This document shows positions 18,413 through 27,415 of a DNA stretch of 64,000 bases, piece after piece. The DNA is from CAVSDF01 sp963726715 (GTDB lineage Bacteria; Bacteroidota; Rhodothermia; Rhodothermales; BA12). The DNA is taken from contig CAVSDF010000006.1 in the NCBI GenBank assembly GCA_963726715.1, forward strand, positions 186,001-250,000, in the 5' to 3' direction. A program made the position numbers and the translations under genes. Position 1 is the stretch's first letter. Every line of letters starts with the position of its first letter. The notes below the pieces were generated by a model. It was not told the DNA's origin. It saw nothing but the letters and a program-made list of their open reading frames with translations, and searched no databases.

Positions 18413-18655
18413 GGGTCGGGGCGGCAAGAGAAACGCGCCACGTTACGCACGGGCAGGGCGGTCGCAAGGGCGGTGGCGACGAGGTGCGCGGGGATGTGGG
18501 GGCGATGGGGTCTGCGAGAGGCTGCGGCGAATCCGCCCCCGCCGCGCGCCCAACTCGACGCGCGCCGAAGATTCGTGCCCGCATCCCTCTTTCCAGCGAT
18601 GGCGCCGCCCTCCCCGGTGCAGCTATGCTGTGGCAAACCTGACGACTTCCCCCCG

Positions 18656-21600
18656 ATGCGCCCCTCCTTCCGCCTCGCCGTCCTTCTCGGCGCCCTCCTC
18701 GCTGCCGCGCCCGCGCTCCGCGCCCAGACCGCCGGTGGCAGCGCCGTCCTCGACGTGTGGACCGAAGACGACACCGCGCCGACGCGCGCGCAACGACCTC
18801 GCGCCGCCCGTGCGCGACGGGCAGGGACGGATGATCGTGGCGGAGAGCGTGGCACGGTGCCGACGCCGATCTCCTACGGTCCCTACGCCACCAAGACGCT
18901 CACGCGCCTTCACCGCTGGGACGGGCAGCGGCTGGAGCCACCTTGACGTGCGCGTGCCCCGACCTCGTACATCGCCGGCACCATCGACCCGGCCAAGGTC
19001 CACGCCCTCACGCTCGCCGAGAACGACACGCTCGTCGCCGCGACCGATGTCGGGCTGCGTCAAGTGGACCGGCAGCGCATGGGCGTCGATGTACATCGCC
19101 GTACGCGCAGGCCGTGGCGCAGGGCAGCCCGGTGACGACGCCGACCGGCGAGTCACGCGCGTCGTCTACAGCGCCGCGCGAGCGCCGCCTCTACGTGAGC
19201 GGAAGCGCGTTCAAGGTCGAGGCAGCCGGCGGAGAGGGACGCTCAACAGCATCCTCACGCAGCAGAACGCGGTCGGCTACCTCGACCTCGCCACGCGGCG
19301 CTGGGTGGGCGTCGGCGGTGGCACGCAGACTTCGGTCGCCGATCTCACGCTCGGGCCGACGGCAGGGTCTACGTGGCGGGGTCGTTCACGGCGATCGGCG
19401 GGCAGGGCGCAGCCGGGCTTCGAGGCGTATCTATCCGTACGTCGCCCCGACGGCGGCCCGGCACGTGGCGCGCTTCACGCGGCAGCGGCACGGCATGGGA
19501 GGCCCTCGGCGCGGGGCCGGGCGGACGCGGCGTGGTCGGGCTCGCCCGCTGCGATGCGTGTTCGCGCGCCGACGGCGCGCTCCTCGGCGGCGGCGACTAC
19601 TTCGACGACGTCCAGCGTGCGCGCAGGGCGTCGAGCTTACTGGCGCTGGACGGCGGGAGTGCGTGGACCGGCGTTCGACGCCGCCGCGCCGCGCCGGGTG
19701 GGCTGAGCTTCGGATTCGGCGCCTCGACGTTCGCGCCCGACGGCACTCTCTACCGATCGTGCGGCCACGCGCTGCGCCGCGCAATCGGCGGGGTCGGGCT
19801 GCACGCGGCGCTGGACCGGGAACGCGTGGGTGGAGGCCGGCGGCACGCTCGTCGCCCCGCACGTCGTCTACAGCATCGGCGTACGGGGGCGCGGCACGTA
19901 GCAGTACACGGCGGCACGCGCGGCCTCGTCTTCGACGGTGCGCGGCGTGCATCTACGGCGCCTTCTAGCTCAGCAACCCCTCGATCTCGCGCTCCACGAC
20001 CGGCCTCGCCTGCCGCGCGAGCCTGACCAGGGCGACTGGACGCTTCAGATCTCCGGCCTCATCGGCTCGGTCTCGGCCCTCGCGCGCACGAGCGGCGGCA
20101 CGCTCTACGCGGGTGGAAACCTGCAGCAGGCGGGCACGACGCCCGTGCAGAACCTGGTCGTGCAGGTCGGTGGCGCGTGGCTTCCCGTCGGCGGCGCTCC
20201 TGACGGACCCGTCTCCGCGCTTGCGAGCGACGGCGCGGGCGGCCTCTACGTCGGCGGGCGGTTTCAGCGCGTTGGGGGTGCGCCGACCGACAACGTGGCC
20301 AACCTCGCGCGCTTCATCCCCTCACCGTCTGACCCCTCGACGGGGACGTGGACGAGCGTCGGGGGTGGCGTGGCCGCGGCGACGAGCGGGTCGGGCATGG
20401 TCTCCAACGCCCAGGTGCTCGCGCTCGCGCCCGCGCCCGGCGGCGGCGTCTACGTCGGCGGCGGGTTCGCGTACGTGCGCCCCACCCTCGCCTCCGCGTC
20501 AGCGCAGTGGCTGGGCACGACCGTCGCGTTCTGGAATGGCAGCACGTGGACGGCGCGCTACGGGCTTCCCGGCTCCGTTCTGACCCTCGCCACCGGGCCG
20601 GATGGCACGCTCTACGCGGGCGGCTCGTTCGACCAGACGTTCGCGTCGCTCAAACTGGGGGGTGTGGCGCGCTGGGACGCGGGCGCGGGAGTGTGGACGG
20701 ACATGCGCAGCGGCGTCTGGAGTTTCATCAACCAGTTCACCGGGCGGGCCGTGCGCAGCCTCGCCTTCGGGGCGGGGGGAGCTTTGCGCGGGCGGTTTCT
20801 TCGACCACGACCCCGGCCTCTACGACGGCGGGCCGCGCAGCGCCCGCGTCTCGAACCTCGCGTGCTTCAACGGCAGCCAGTGGCTCGGCATCGACAGCGG
20901 ATTTCCGGGTGCCACAGTGGGTGCGTCCGGCGCCTCCGAAGGCACGCAGGCGGCGCAGGGCGCGGCGGCGCTTCCGGGCCAAGTCAACGCCCTCGCGGGT
21001 GACGGCGCGGCGCTCTACGTCGGCGGCCCGGCTGTGCTCGCGCGCTACGACGGCGCGACGTGGCGTAGCCTGACGAGTGGTGGCGCGGCGCCGGGCGTGA
21101 CCGCGCTCCTGCTCACCCCGAGCGGCCTCACGAGCGCTGGTGCGGGTCTGCCGACCGAGATCCCCGCCGGATCGCTGCCGGTCGAACTGACCGCCTTCAC
21201 CGCCCGCGCCGACGGGCCGGGCCGCGTGCGCCTCGCGTGGACGACCGCGAGCGAGACGAACAATGCCGCTTTTGCCATCGAGCAGGCGACCGGCGATGGA
21301 CGATGGACCGAGCGTGCCGTCGTCGCCGGGCGCGGCACGAGCGCCGAGGCCCACGCCTACGCCCACACCCTCGACGGCCTCGCGCCCGGACGCACGCGCC
21401 TCCGCCTCGTCCAGCGCGACCTCGACGGCACCTCGCACGTCGGCCCCACCGTCGAGGTGACAGTCGCGGGCAGCGGCGCCCTCACCGTCGCCGCGTGGCC
21501 GGTCCCGGCGCGCACGACGCTCCACGTGCGCCTGAGCGCCGCCACGACGGGCGCGACCGCCCGGCTCTACGACGCGATCGGACGCGAAGTGCTGCGCGCC

Positions 21601-21726
21601 GACATCCCGGACGGCGATGCGCCGACGTTCGACGTGCCCGTCTCGGGCCTCGCCGCGGGCGTCTACGTCCTGCGTGTCGCCTCGGCGCGCGCGTCGGCCA
21701 CCGTGCGCGTCGTCGTGGCGCGCTGA
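18656..21726 (+). pseudogene. T9SS-exported beta-propeller protein, heavily frameshifted
   Basis: A signal peptide (MRPSFRLAVLLGALLAAAPA...RAQ) opens a frame that lasts only about 45 codons. From there to about 20000 the coding signal jumps among all three frames at least eight times, while recognisable repeats persist: WDGQRLEPP, IAGTIDPAKVHALTLAENDT, KWTGSAWASMY, RLYVSGSAF, TLNSILTQQNAVGYLDLATR, LLGGGDYFDD. From 20030 the frame is mostly stable: TLYAGGNLQQAGTTPVQNLV, GLYVGGRFQRVGG, GVYVGGGFAYV, TLYAGGSFDQTF. These 'LYxGGxF' units are kelch/propeller-like repeats. The end is classic T9SS cargo: PVELTAFTARADGPGRVRLA, then a sorting domain (VPARTTLHVRLS, LYDAIGREVL, GLAAGVYVLRV, VVVAR). It is either a decayed gene or a poorly assembled one; the frameshift density is the highest in the window. 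Confidence 0.72.
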
Positions 21727-21794
21727 CGGCGTGTACGGCGCGAACGCGCCCTGACGCAGCCCTCATCACGTTCCCTTCCCTCTCTCGTCGTTCG

Positions 21795-23127
21795 ATGTAC
21801 CGCCTCCTCAGCCTCGCCGCGCTGCTGTTCACCCCGTTCGCCGCTCAGGCGCAGTGGACGACCGTGCAGCAGGGATTCAAATACGACGTGCAGGGCGGTC
21901 CGGGCTTTCTGGCCCGTTTCTACCTCGACAACGACCTCACCGTCTCCCACGACGGAGGCGTGACGTGGACGGCCACGGGCCTCGAATCCCCCGCGGTGAC
22001 CTTCCCGAGCGTGCTCTTCAGCGACCTGCACGATGGCGAACTGACCGCCTACCTCGATGGCACCACGGACCGATGGGGCGTCTACCGCACCCGCGACGGA
22101 CGGACATGGACGCGCGTGCGCGGTCTCCTGCAGGGCGAGGACCGCTCGGTGCCGCGCTGGTCGGGCACCACGCTGCTGGCGAGCGACCGCATCACCGGCA
22201 GGCCCGGTGTGATCCTCCGCTCCACCGACCGCGGCGTGACGTGGGATACTCTCCGCACCGTGCCCGCCGACATGAACGTGACACCGACCGTTCTCGGCGC
22301 CACGGCCCGGGCCAGCGGTGGCCCTCGCACGTACGCCGCGACCTACTTCAACGGGACACTCTCAGGTCTACCGGAGCGACGACCTGAACACGTGGACGCT
22401 GAGCCCCGACTCCGTCGGGCGGATCACGCAGATGGCCGGCACGACCGCTCTCGCCGTGTCCAACCCGTTCGGCCTGGATGTCAGCATCGTCGGCGGAGCG
22501 GTCCTGTTCACGTACTACTCGCTGCGGCGCACCACCGACGGCACCACGTGGCGGCGGGTCGCGCTCCCGCTCTGGCGCGGACGAAGCGACGTGGGCCTCG
22601 TCCAGAACCTGGTGCCGGTGGACGCGCAGACGGCCTTCGCATCCACTGGCGACGGCTACCTCGCCCTCACCCGCGACGCGGGCGCCACGTGGGCCGTGAC
22701 GGATTCCCTCGGCAGGCGTCATCTGGGAGACCCGGAGGGCGTTGTGACCGACGGGCGCTACCTCTACTACATCGACACGGGGGCGTCTACGAGCGACAAC
22801 TACCTGCTTCGCCGCCGTCCGCTCTCGGACTACAGCATCGCCACGGCGACAGCGGCGACGCCCGAGACGTCCGCTCTCTCGCTCACCGCCTCGCCAGTGC
22901 CTGCGCGCGCTGCGGCCACGCTGCGCTTCTCGCTTGCCACGCCCGGTCCGGCCCGTCTCACCGTCTACGACCTGCTCGGCCGCGAAGTCGCCCGCCCCTT
23001 CGACGGATGGGCAGCAGGGCAGACGGCGACGACGCTCGACGTGTCGGCACTGGCACCGGGCGTCTACGTCGTGCGCCTGACGACGGGCGGTGCCTCGATC
23101 ACCCGCACGCTCGTCGTCGCCCGCTGA
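21795..23127 (+). CDS. T9SS-exported BNR/propeller-like protein (one frameshift)
   Basis: A protein of about 444 residues with signal peptide MYRLLSLAALLFTPFAAQAQ. It holds repeated sialidase-type BNR/Asp-box-like units: LTVSHDGGVTWTATGL, VYRTRDGRTWTRVRG, LRSTDRGVTWDTLRT, VYRSDDLNTWTLSP, RRTTDGTTWRRVALP and LTRDAGATWAVTD, consistent with a multi-bladed propeller. The frame shifts once near 22360 between YAATYFNGTLSG and SQVYRSDDLN. The C-terminus is a T9SS type A sorting domain (LTASPVPARAAATLRFSLAT, LTVYDLLGREVARPF, LAPGVYVVRLTTG, RTLVVAR), so it should be secreted or cell-surface attached. It directly follows the frameshifted propeller gene and the two may be paralogous cargo genes. Confidence 0.82.
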
Positions 23128-23142
23128 GGCCGCCGCGCACGG

Positions 23143-23643
23143 TCAGCGCGCGGCCCGAGCGGCGAGGGCGTGGAGGGCGTCGCCGGTGAGGCGCTGGGTC
23201 GTCCACCCGTCCATCGGCGCCGCTCCGAGAGCGTGATAGACGGCGATGGCGTCGGCGTTCCAGTCGAGCACGCTCCACTCGAACCGCGCGCACCGGCGCT
23301 CGACGGCGAGGGCGGCGAGGTGCGCGAGCAGCGCCGATCCGACGCCCTGCCCGCGCGCCTCGGGAAGCACGAACAGGTCTTCGAGCCACAGGCCGGGCCG
23401 CCCGGTGAAGGTCGAGAAGGTGCCGAAGAAGAGCGCGAACCCGACATCGACGCCGTCGAGCGCGGCAAGGACGACCTCGGCGTGCGGACGCGCGCCGAAG
23501 AGCGCGGCGTGCAGGTCGGCCTCGGTCGCCACGGCCTCGTGGGCGAGGCGCTCGTAATCGGCGAGGCCACGGATGAAGGCGAGCACCGCCGGAACGTCCG
23601 CAGGCGTGGCAGGGCGGAGGGTGAGCGAAGGGTGGGGAGCCAT
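23143..23643 (-). CDS. GNAT-family N-acetyltransferase (diamine/spermidine acetyltransferase-like)
   Basis: A 166-residue single GNAT domain. It begins LTLRPATPADVPAVLAFI and carries motif A, LEDLFVLPEARGQGVGSALL, with the acetyl-CoA pyrophosphate loop R97GQGVG102. This is followed by ARFEWSVLDWNADAIAVYHA and LGAAPMDGWTTQRL. The LEDLFV...RFEWSVLDWN...W pattern is that of the SAT1-type (diamine/spermidine N-acetyltransferase) subfamily, so an amine or amino-acid-derived substrate is likely but not shown. It is cytoplasmic. Only 16 bp separate its end from the convergent T9SS cargo gene. Confidence 0.9.
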   Translation of the reverse strand: MAPHPSLTLRPATPADVPAVLAFIRGLADYERLAHEAVATEADLHAALFGARPHAEVVLAALDGVDVGFALFFGTFSTFTGRPGLWLEDLFVLPEARGQGVGSALLAHLAALAVERRCARFEWSVLDWNADAIAVYHALGAAPMDGWTTQRLTGDALHALAARAAR

Positions 23644-23719
23644 GGAGGTCGGGGGAGTCCGCGCAGCCCTGAAAGATCGTCACCGTGTCCGGCGGATTTG
23701 CGGCGCGCGCCATGCAAAG

Positions 23720-23750
23720 AGGCCGCCCCGGAGTCGTTCCGGGACGGCCT
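23720..23750 (-). terminator. Hairpin terminator of the Ala-rich lipoprotein gene
   Basis: On the minus strand AGGCCGTCCCGGA and TCCGGGGCGGCCT form a near-perfect 13-bp stem with a five-base loop, followed by CTTTGC. It lies 43 bp after the stop at 23793. Confidence 0.75.
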
Positions 23751-23792
23751 CGTCGGCAGCAACGGCACTGCGCGACCGGGGATTTCTGAGGA

Positions 23793-25055
23793 TCAGTTCA
23801 GCGCGAGGAGCACGAACACGTCCGCCGCAAAGGCCGCGTTGGTGGACGACTGTGCGTTGAAGGCGCCCTGGAGCGCCGTGCGCGCACTGGCGTAGAAGGC
23901 CGTGTAGGCGGTGGCCATCGCGTCTGCCGACGACGAGGCGGTGAGGGCTGCCGAGAGGGCAGCGCGGGCCGCGGCGGTGCCGCTCGTGGCGAGCGAGAGC
24001 GAGTTCTGCGTTGCGAGCTGCGCGTTGACCTGCGCTGCAACGGCATCGCCGAACGCCGCGCGGGCCTGCGTGAGCGCGCTCGCCGACGCGGCGGCGCTGA
24101 TGGAACTGGTGAACGTCTGCTCGGCCTGCGTGATGGCGTCGATGCGGGCCTGCGACGCGCTCTGCGCCTGGAAGCGGGCGCGGAGGGCCGTCGCGGTCGC
24201 GCGGGCGGCGGTCGTCTCGGCGCGCTTGCGGGCCGCGAGCAGGAGCGAGGTCGAGACCTCGCTCGAGGTGCGGGCGAGGACGTCGGCCTGGACCTGAAGC
24301 GACTGGGCGGCGCCGCGGGCGTCGGCGCCGGCCTTCACGTAGGCGTTCGCATACGCGTCGACCAGCGCCGTCTCGGCCTGCGTGGCGTTTCCGGCGGCGG
24401 CGCTGGTCTGGTATTCGGCGTAGGCCGAGAGCTTCTCGCGCACGCTCGCCGACGCGCTCGCTCCCTGCTGCGCCGCCACGCGGCTGCCGGCACGGACGGC
24501 CCGCACGAGGGCGCGTCCGAAGGCCTGGGTCTGCGTGGCGTTGCCCGAAAGGCTCGCTGCCGCCTGCGCCTGGACGTGAACGGCGACATCGGCCGGGGTG
24601 ACATCGTCGCCGTCGTTCGACGCTTGCGTCTGGGTGTAGGTGTCGGCCTCGGCGCGGGTCTCGATCGTCATGGGCGCCGCCTCGATGGACGAGCGGCCCT
24701 GCGTGACGACGACGACGCGGGAGGCGAAGCCGGCTTTCGCGGCCGAGACGAGGAAGACCGTCGGGGCATCGCTGACGGCGAGCCGGTAGCGCCCGTCAGC
24801 CGTCGTGGTCGCGGTGGTGGAGCCGATCGCGGTGCTGCCGTCGACGCGGAGCGCGGTGACGGCGGCGCCGGAGATGTCGGCGGCCGACTTGCTCGCACCG
24901 GGGTTGTCGGTCACGCGGCCGCCGACGGTCACGTCGGCGTCGGCGGAGCCGCCGCTGTCGCACGCGGCGAGGCCGAGCGGCAGCAGGAGGGCGAGCGCGA
25001 GGCGCGCGGGGTGATGGAGCCGCCGTACGGCGAGCGAATGGGGAACGAACTGCAT
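23793..25055 (-). CDS. Lipoprotein with carboxypeptidase-regulatory-like domain and long Ala-rich helical region
   Basis: A 420-residue lipoprotein: signal segment then lipobox LAAC (Cys32) and CDSGGSADADVTVGG. Residues about 40-130 form a CarboxypepD_reg-like beta-sandwich (VTVGGRVTDNPGASKSAADI, TTADGRYRLAVSD, VFLVSAAKAGFASRVVVVTQ). The remaining ~280 residues are alanine-, glutamine- and serine-rich without prolines (ETALVDAYANAYVKAGADAR, RAQAA-like repeats, QAEQTFTSSISAAASASA), which predicts extended helices or a helical bundle. Family and function are not recognised. The composition resembles surface or periplasmic stalk proteins. It has its own terminator and no operon partner. Confidence 0.78.
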   Translation of the reverse strand: MQFVPHSLAVRRLHHPARLALALLLPLGLAACDSGGSADADVTVGGRVTDNPGASKSAADISGAAVTALRVDGSTAIGSTTATTTADGRYRLAVSDAPTVFLVSAAKAGFASRVVVVTQGRSSIEAAPMTIETRAEADTYTQTQASNDGDDVTPADVAVHVQAQAAASLSGNATQTQAFGRALVRAVRAGSRVAAQQGASASASVREKLSAYAEYQTSAAAGNATQAETALVDAYANAYVKAGADARGAAQSLQVQADVLARTSSEVSTSLLLAARKRAETTAARATATALRARFQAQSASQARIDAITQAEQTFTSSISAAASASALTQARAAFGDAVAAQVNAQLATQNSLSLATSGTAAARAALSAALTASSSADAMATAYTAFYASARTALQGAFNAQSSTNAAFAADVFVLLALN

Positions 25056-25222
25056 GGAAGTTACAACTGGGGTGGGGAGGAACGGCTTTCATCGAAAGCC
25101 TGGGCGTCAACGGGCGCCGCGCCTTCCGTATTTCCCGTGCCTCGTCGCCCGACGGCATAGCCCGGCGGCGTGTTACGCCATCGGTACATGGCGGTCCGGC
25201 GAGTGCCGCAGCCGACGACCCG

Positions 25223-26665
25223 TCACGCCGGGCGCGTCCACGTCTTGATCTGGTCGCGGACGAACTCGCCGACGCGCTCGCGGGCGACGCGGGTCTGGGC
25301 GAGGGTGTCGCGCTCGCGGACCGTCACGGTGCCGTCGGTGAGGGTGTCGCTGTCGATGGTGACGCAGACGGGCGTGCCGGCTTCGTCCATGCGGCGGTAG
25401 CGCTTGCCGATCGAGCCTTTCTCGTCGTAGAAGACCGCGAGGCCCTCGTCGCGCAGGTCGTCGGCGAGGGCGTGGCCGATCTCGGGCATGCCGTCCTTCT
25501 TGACGAGCGGGAAGACGGCGGCCTTGATCGGGGCCAGGCGCGGGTGGAAGCGCAGCACGGAGCGCGTCTCGCCGCCGACGGTGTCTTCGTCGTAGGCCTC
25601 GCAGAGGAGCATGAGCACCGTCCGGTCGAGGCCGACGGACGTTTCGACGACGTACGGGATGTACTTCTCGTTCGTCTGCGGGTCGAAGTAGACCAGGTTC
25701 TTGCCCGCGTGCTCGGCGTGGCGGCTGAGGTCGAAGTCGGTGCGGCTGTGGATGCCCTCGACCTCGTTCCAGCCGAACGGAAACTGGTACTGGATGTCGG
25801 TCGCGGCGTCGGCATAGTGCGCGAGCTTCTCGTGCTCGTGCCAGCGCAGCATCTCCGGGCGGATGCCGTTCGAGACGTGCCAGTTCCAGCGGGCCTCGCG
25901 CCACGCTTCGAAGGCCTCCATCTGCGCGCCGGGGCGCACGAAATACTGCATCTCCATCTGCTCGAACTCGCGCATCCGGAAGATGAACTGCCGCGCGACG
26001 ATCTCATTGCGGAAGGCCTTGCCGATCTGCGCGATCCCGAACGGCACCGCCTGCCGCGTCGTCTCGCGGACGTTGTGGAAGTTGACGAAGATGCCCTGCG
26101 CGGTCTCGGGGCGCAGATAGACCTTGCTCTCGGAGTCGGCGACCGGCCCGACGTGCGTCGAGAACATCAGGTTGAACTGCCGCACATCCGTCCAGTCGAA
26201 GGCGCCGCTGTCGGGGCTTTTGATCTCCTCGGCGAGGATGAGCGCGTGGAGGGCGCCCGGCATGTCGTCGGCGTTGAGGGCGGCGACGAAGGCGTTTTCC
26301 ACGCGGTCGGCGTTGTCGGTTCGTCCGTTCTTGCGCAGCTTGGCGATGTGGCCCTCGACGAGCTGGTCGGCGCGGTAGCGCATCTTCGACACCTTGTCGT
26401 CGATGAGCGGGTCGGAGAAGGCGTCGACGTGGCCCGACGCCTTCCACACCGACGGGTGCATCAGGATCGACGCGTCGAGGCCTTCGACGTCGTCGCGGCG
26501 GTGGACCATCTCGCCCCACCAGCGCGCCTGCACGTTGCGCTTGAGTTCGACGCCGAGGGGGCCATAGTCGTAGGCCGCTTGCAGGCCGCCGTAGATCTCG
26601 GACGAGGGGAAGACGAAGCCCCGCCGCTTGGCAAGCGAAACGACGGCGTCGAGGGTCAGGGGCAT
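25223..26665 (-). CDS. glyQS: Glycine--tRNA ligase (dimeric type)
   Basis: A 480-residue class II synthetase that charges tRNA-Gly, homodimeric alpha2 type. Conserved segments are GFVFPSSEIYGGLQAAYDYG (start of the catalytic core), SGHVDAFSDPL, YLRPETAQGIFVNFHNV, the motif 2 region IAQIGKAFRNEIVARQFIFR, EMQYFVRPG, PFGWNEVEGIHSRTDFDL, the motif 3 region VVETSVGLDRTVLMLLCEAY, and a C-terminal anticodon-binding domain (LAPIKAAVFPLVKKDGM, DDLRDEGLAVFYDEKGSIGK, VTIDSDTLTDGTVTVRERDT). The start MPLTLDAVVSLAKRRGFVFP fits the family. It is divergent from the gene at 26876 and expected to be essential. Confidence 0.96.
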   Translation of the reverse strand: MPLTLDAVVSLAKRRGFVFPSSEIYGGLQAAYDYGPLGVELKRNVQARWWGEMVHRRDDVEGLDASILMHPSVWKASGHVDAFSDPLIDDKVSKMRYRADQLVEGHIAKLRKNGRTDNADRVENAFVAALNADDMPGALHALILAEEIKSPDSGAFDWTDVRQFNLMFSTHVGPVADSESKVYLRPETAQGIFVNFHNVRETTRQAVPFGIAQIGKAFRNEIVARQFIFRMREFEQMEMQYFVRPGAQMEAFEAWREARWNWHVSNGIRPEMLRWHEHEKLAHYADAATDIQYQFPFGWNEVEGIHSRTDFDLSRHAEHAGKNLVYFDPQTNEKYIPYVVETSVGLDRTVLMLLCEAYDEDTVGGETRSVLRFHPRLAPIKAAVFPLVKKDGMPEIGHALADDLRDEGLAVFYDEKGSIGKRYRRMDEAGTPVCVTIDSDTLTDGTVTVRERDTLAQTRVARERVGEFVRDQIKTWTRPA

Positions 26666-26709
26666 CGGGGCGGGGGAGTGGGGGGAGACGACGGACGGCG
26701 GGCGGGCTT

Positions 26710-26717
26710 CGAAGCTA
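26710..26717 (-). promoter_or_regulatory. glyQS: Possible -7 element of the glycyl-tRNA synthetase promoter
   Basis: On the minus strand TAGCTTCG, 45 bp before the ATG at 26665, resembles TAnnTTTG. It lies in the 210-bp divergent intergenic region shared with the gene at 26876, where nothing else is recognisable. Confidence 0.3.
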
Positions 26718-26875
26718 CCGACCGCGCCCACGGTGACAGGGTGGGCGCACTCGTGAAACGGGTGAAATGGAAAGGATTTCGGGGCCGTGCGGGTGCGGCG
26801 AGGCCGTGGAGCGGGCCGTATCCTCCCAAACCATCCGCTGTCGTACCTCTCCGCTCGTCCTCTTTGCCCGCCTTC

Positions 26876-27343
26876 ATGCTCGCCTCCGTCCCATCGAGCG
26901 CGTCGCCGTCGCGGCGGCTGTTCGCGCAGATCACGGCGCAACTCGAGGCGCGGTATGGCCAGAACGGGCGCGAGATGGACACCGACCACTGGGCCTTCGA
27001 GGTGATGACGGGCGGCCAGCGCTCGCAGGTCATCCACCTGCTCTTCCGCGAACTCTCGAGCGAGGGAAAGGACGTCTCGCGCATCGTCGTCACCAGCCCC
27101 GTCGGGCGCGTGCCGCCGCGTCCGGACTACGAGTCGCTCCTGCGCTGGAATGCCGAACTCGACGTCGGCGCGATCTCGATCACCGACCTGCGCACCGCCG
27201 AGGGCGTCGTGCCGTACCTGACCGTCCGCGCCACGCACCTCATCCTCACGGCGGATTTCGAGGAGGTCTGGGAGATGGCCGAGAAGGTCGCCCGCGTCGC
27301 CGACGCCCTCGAAAAAGAGATCTACGCCACCGACGCATACTGA
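26876..27343 (+). CDS. YbjN/type III chaperone-like small protein
   Basis: A 155-residue cytoplasmic protein with an alternating alpha/beta pattern: LFAQITAQLEARYGQN, WAFEVMTGGQRSQVIHLLFR, SRIVVTSPVGRVPPRPDYES, LLRWNAELDVGAISITDL, VPYLTVRATHLILTADFEEV, WEMAEKVARVADALEKEIY. This resembles the YbjN/T3SS-chaperone-like fold (a helix, a beta-sheet and a long C-terminal helix). No residue-level function can be given. It is 72 bp upstream of the four-helix membrane protein gene at 27416 in the same direction, so the two are probably co-transcribed. Confidence 0.65.
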   Translation: MLASVPSSASPSRRLFAQITAQLEARYGQNGREMDTDHWAFEVMTGGQRSQVIHLLFRELSSEGKDVSRIVVTSPVGRVPPRPDYESLLRWNAELDVGAISITDLRTAEGVVPYLTVRATHLILTADFEEVWEMAEKVARVADALEKEIYATDAY

Positions 27344-27415
27344 GCGCATCCCCCTACCTCCGCGCCCGATGGCGTGCCGACCGCACGCCGCTCCTTCCCG
27401 TTTCCCCCGACCCGA

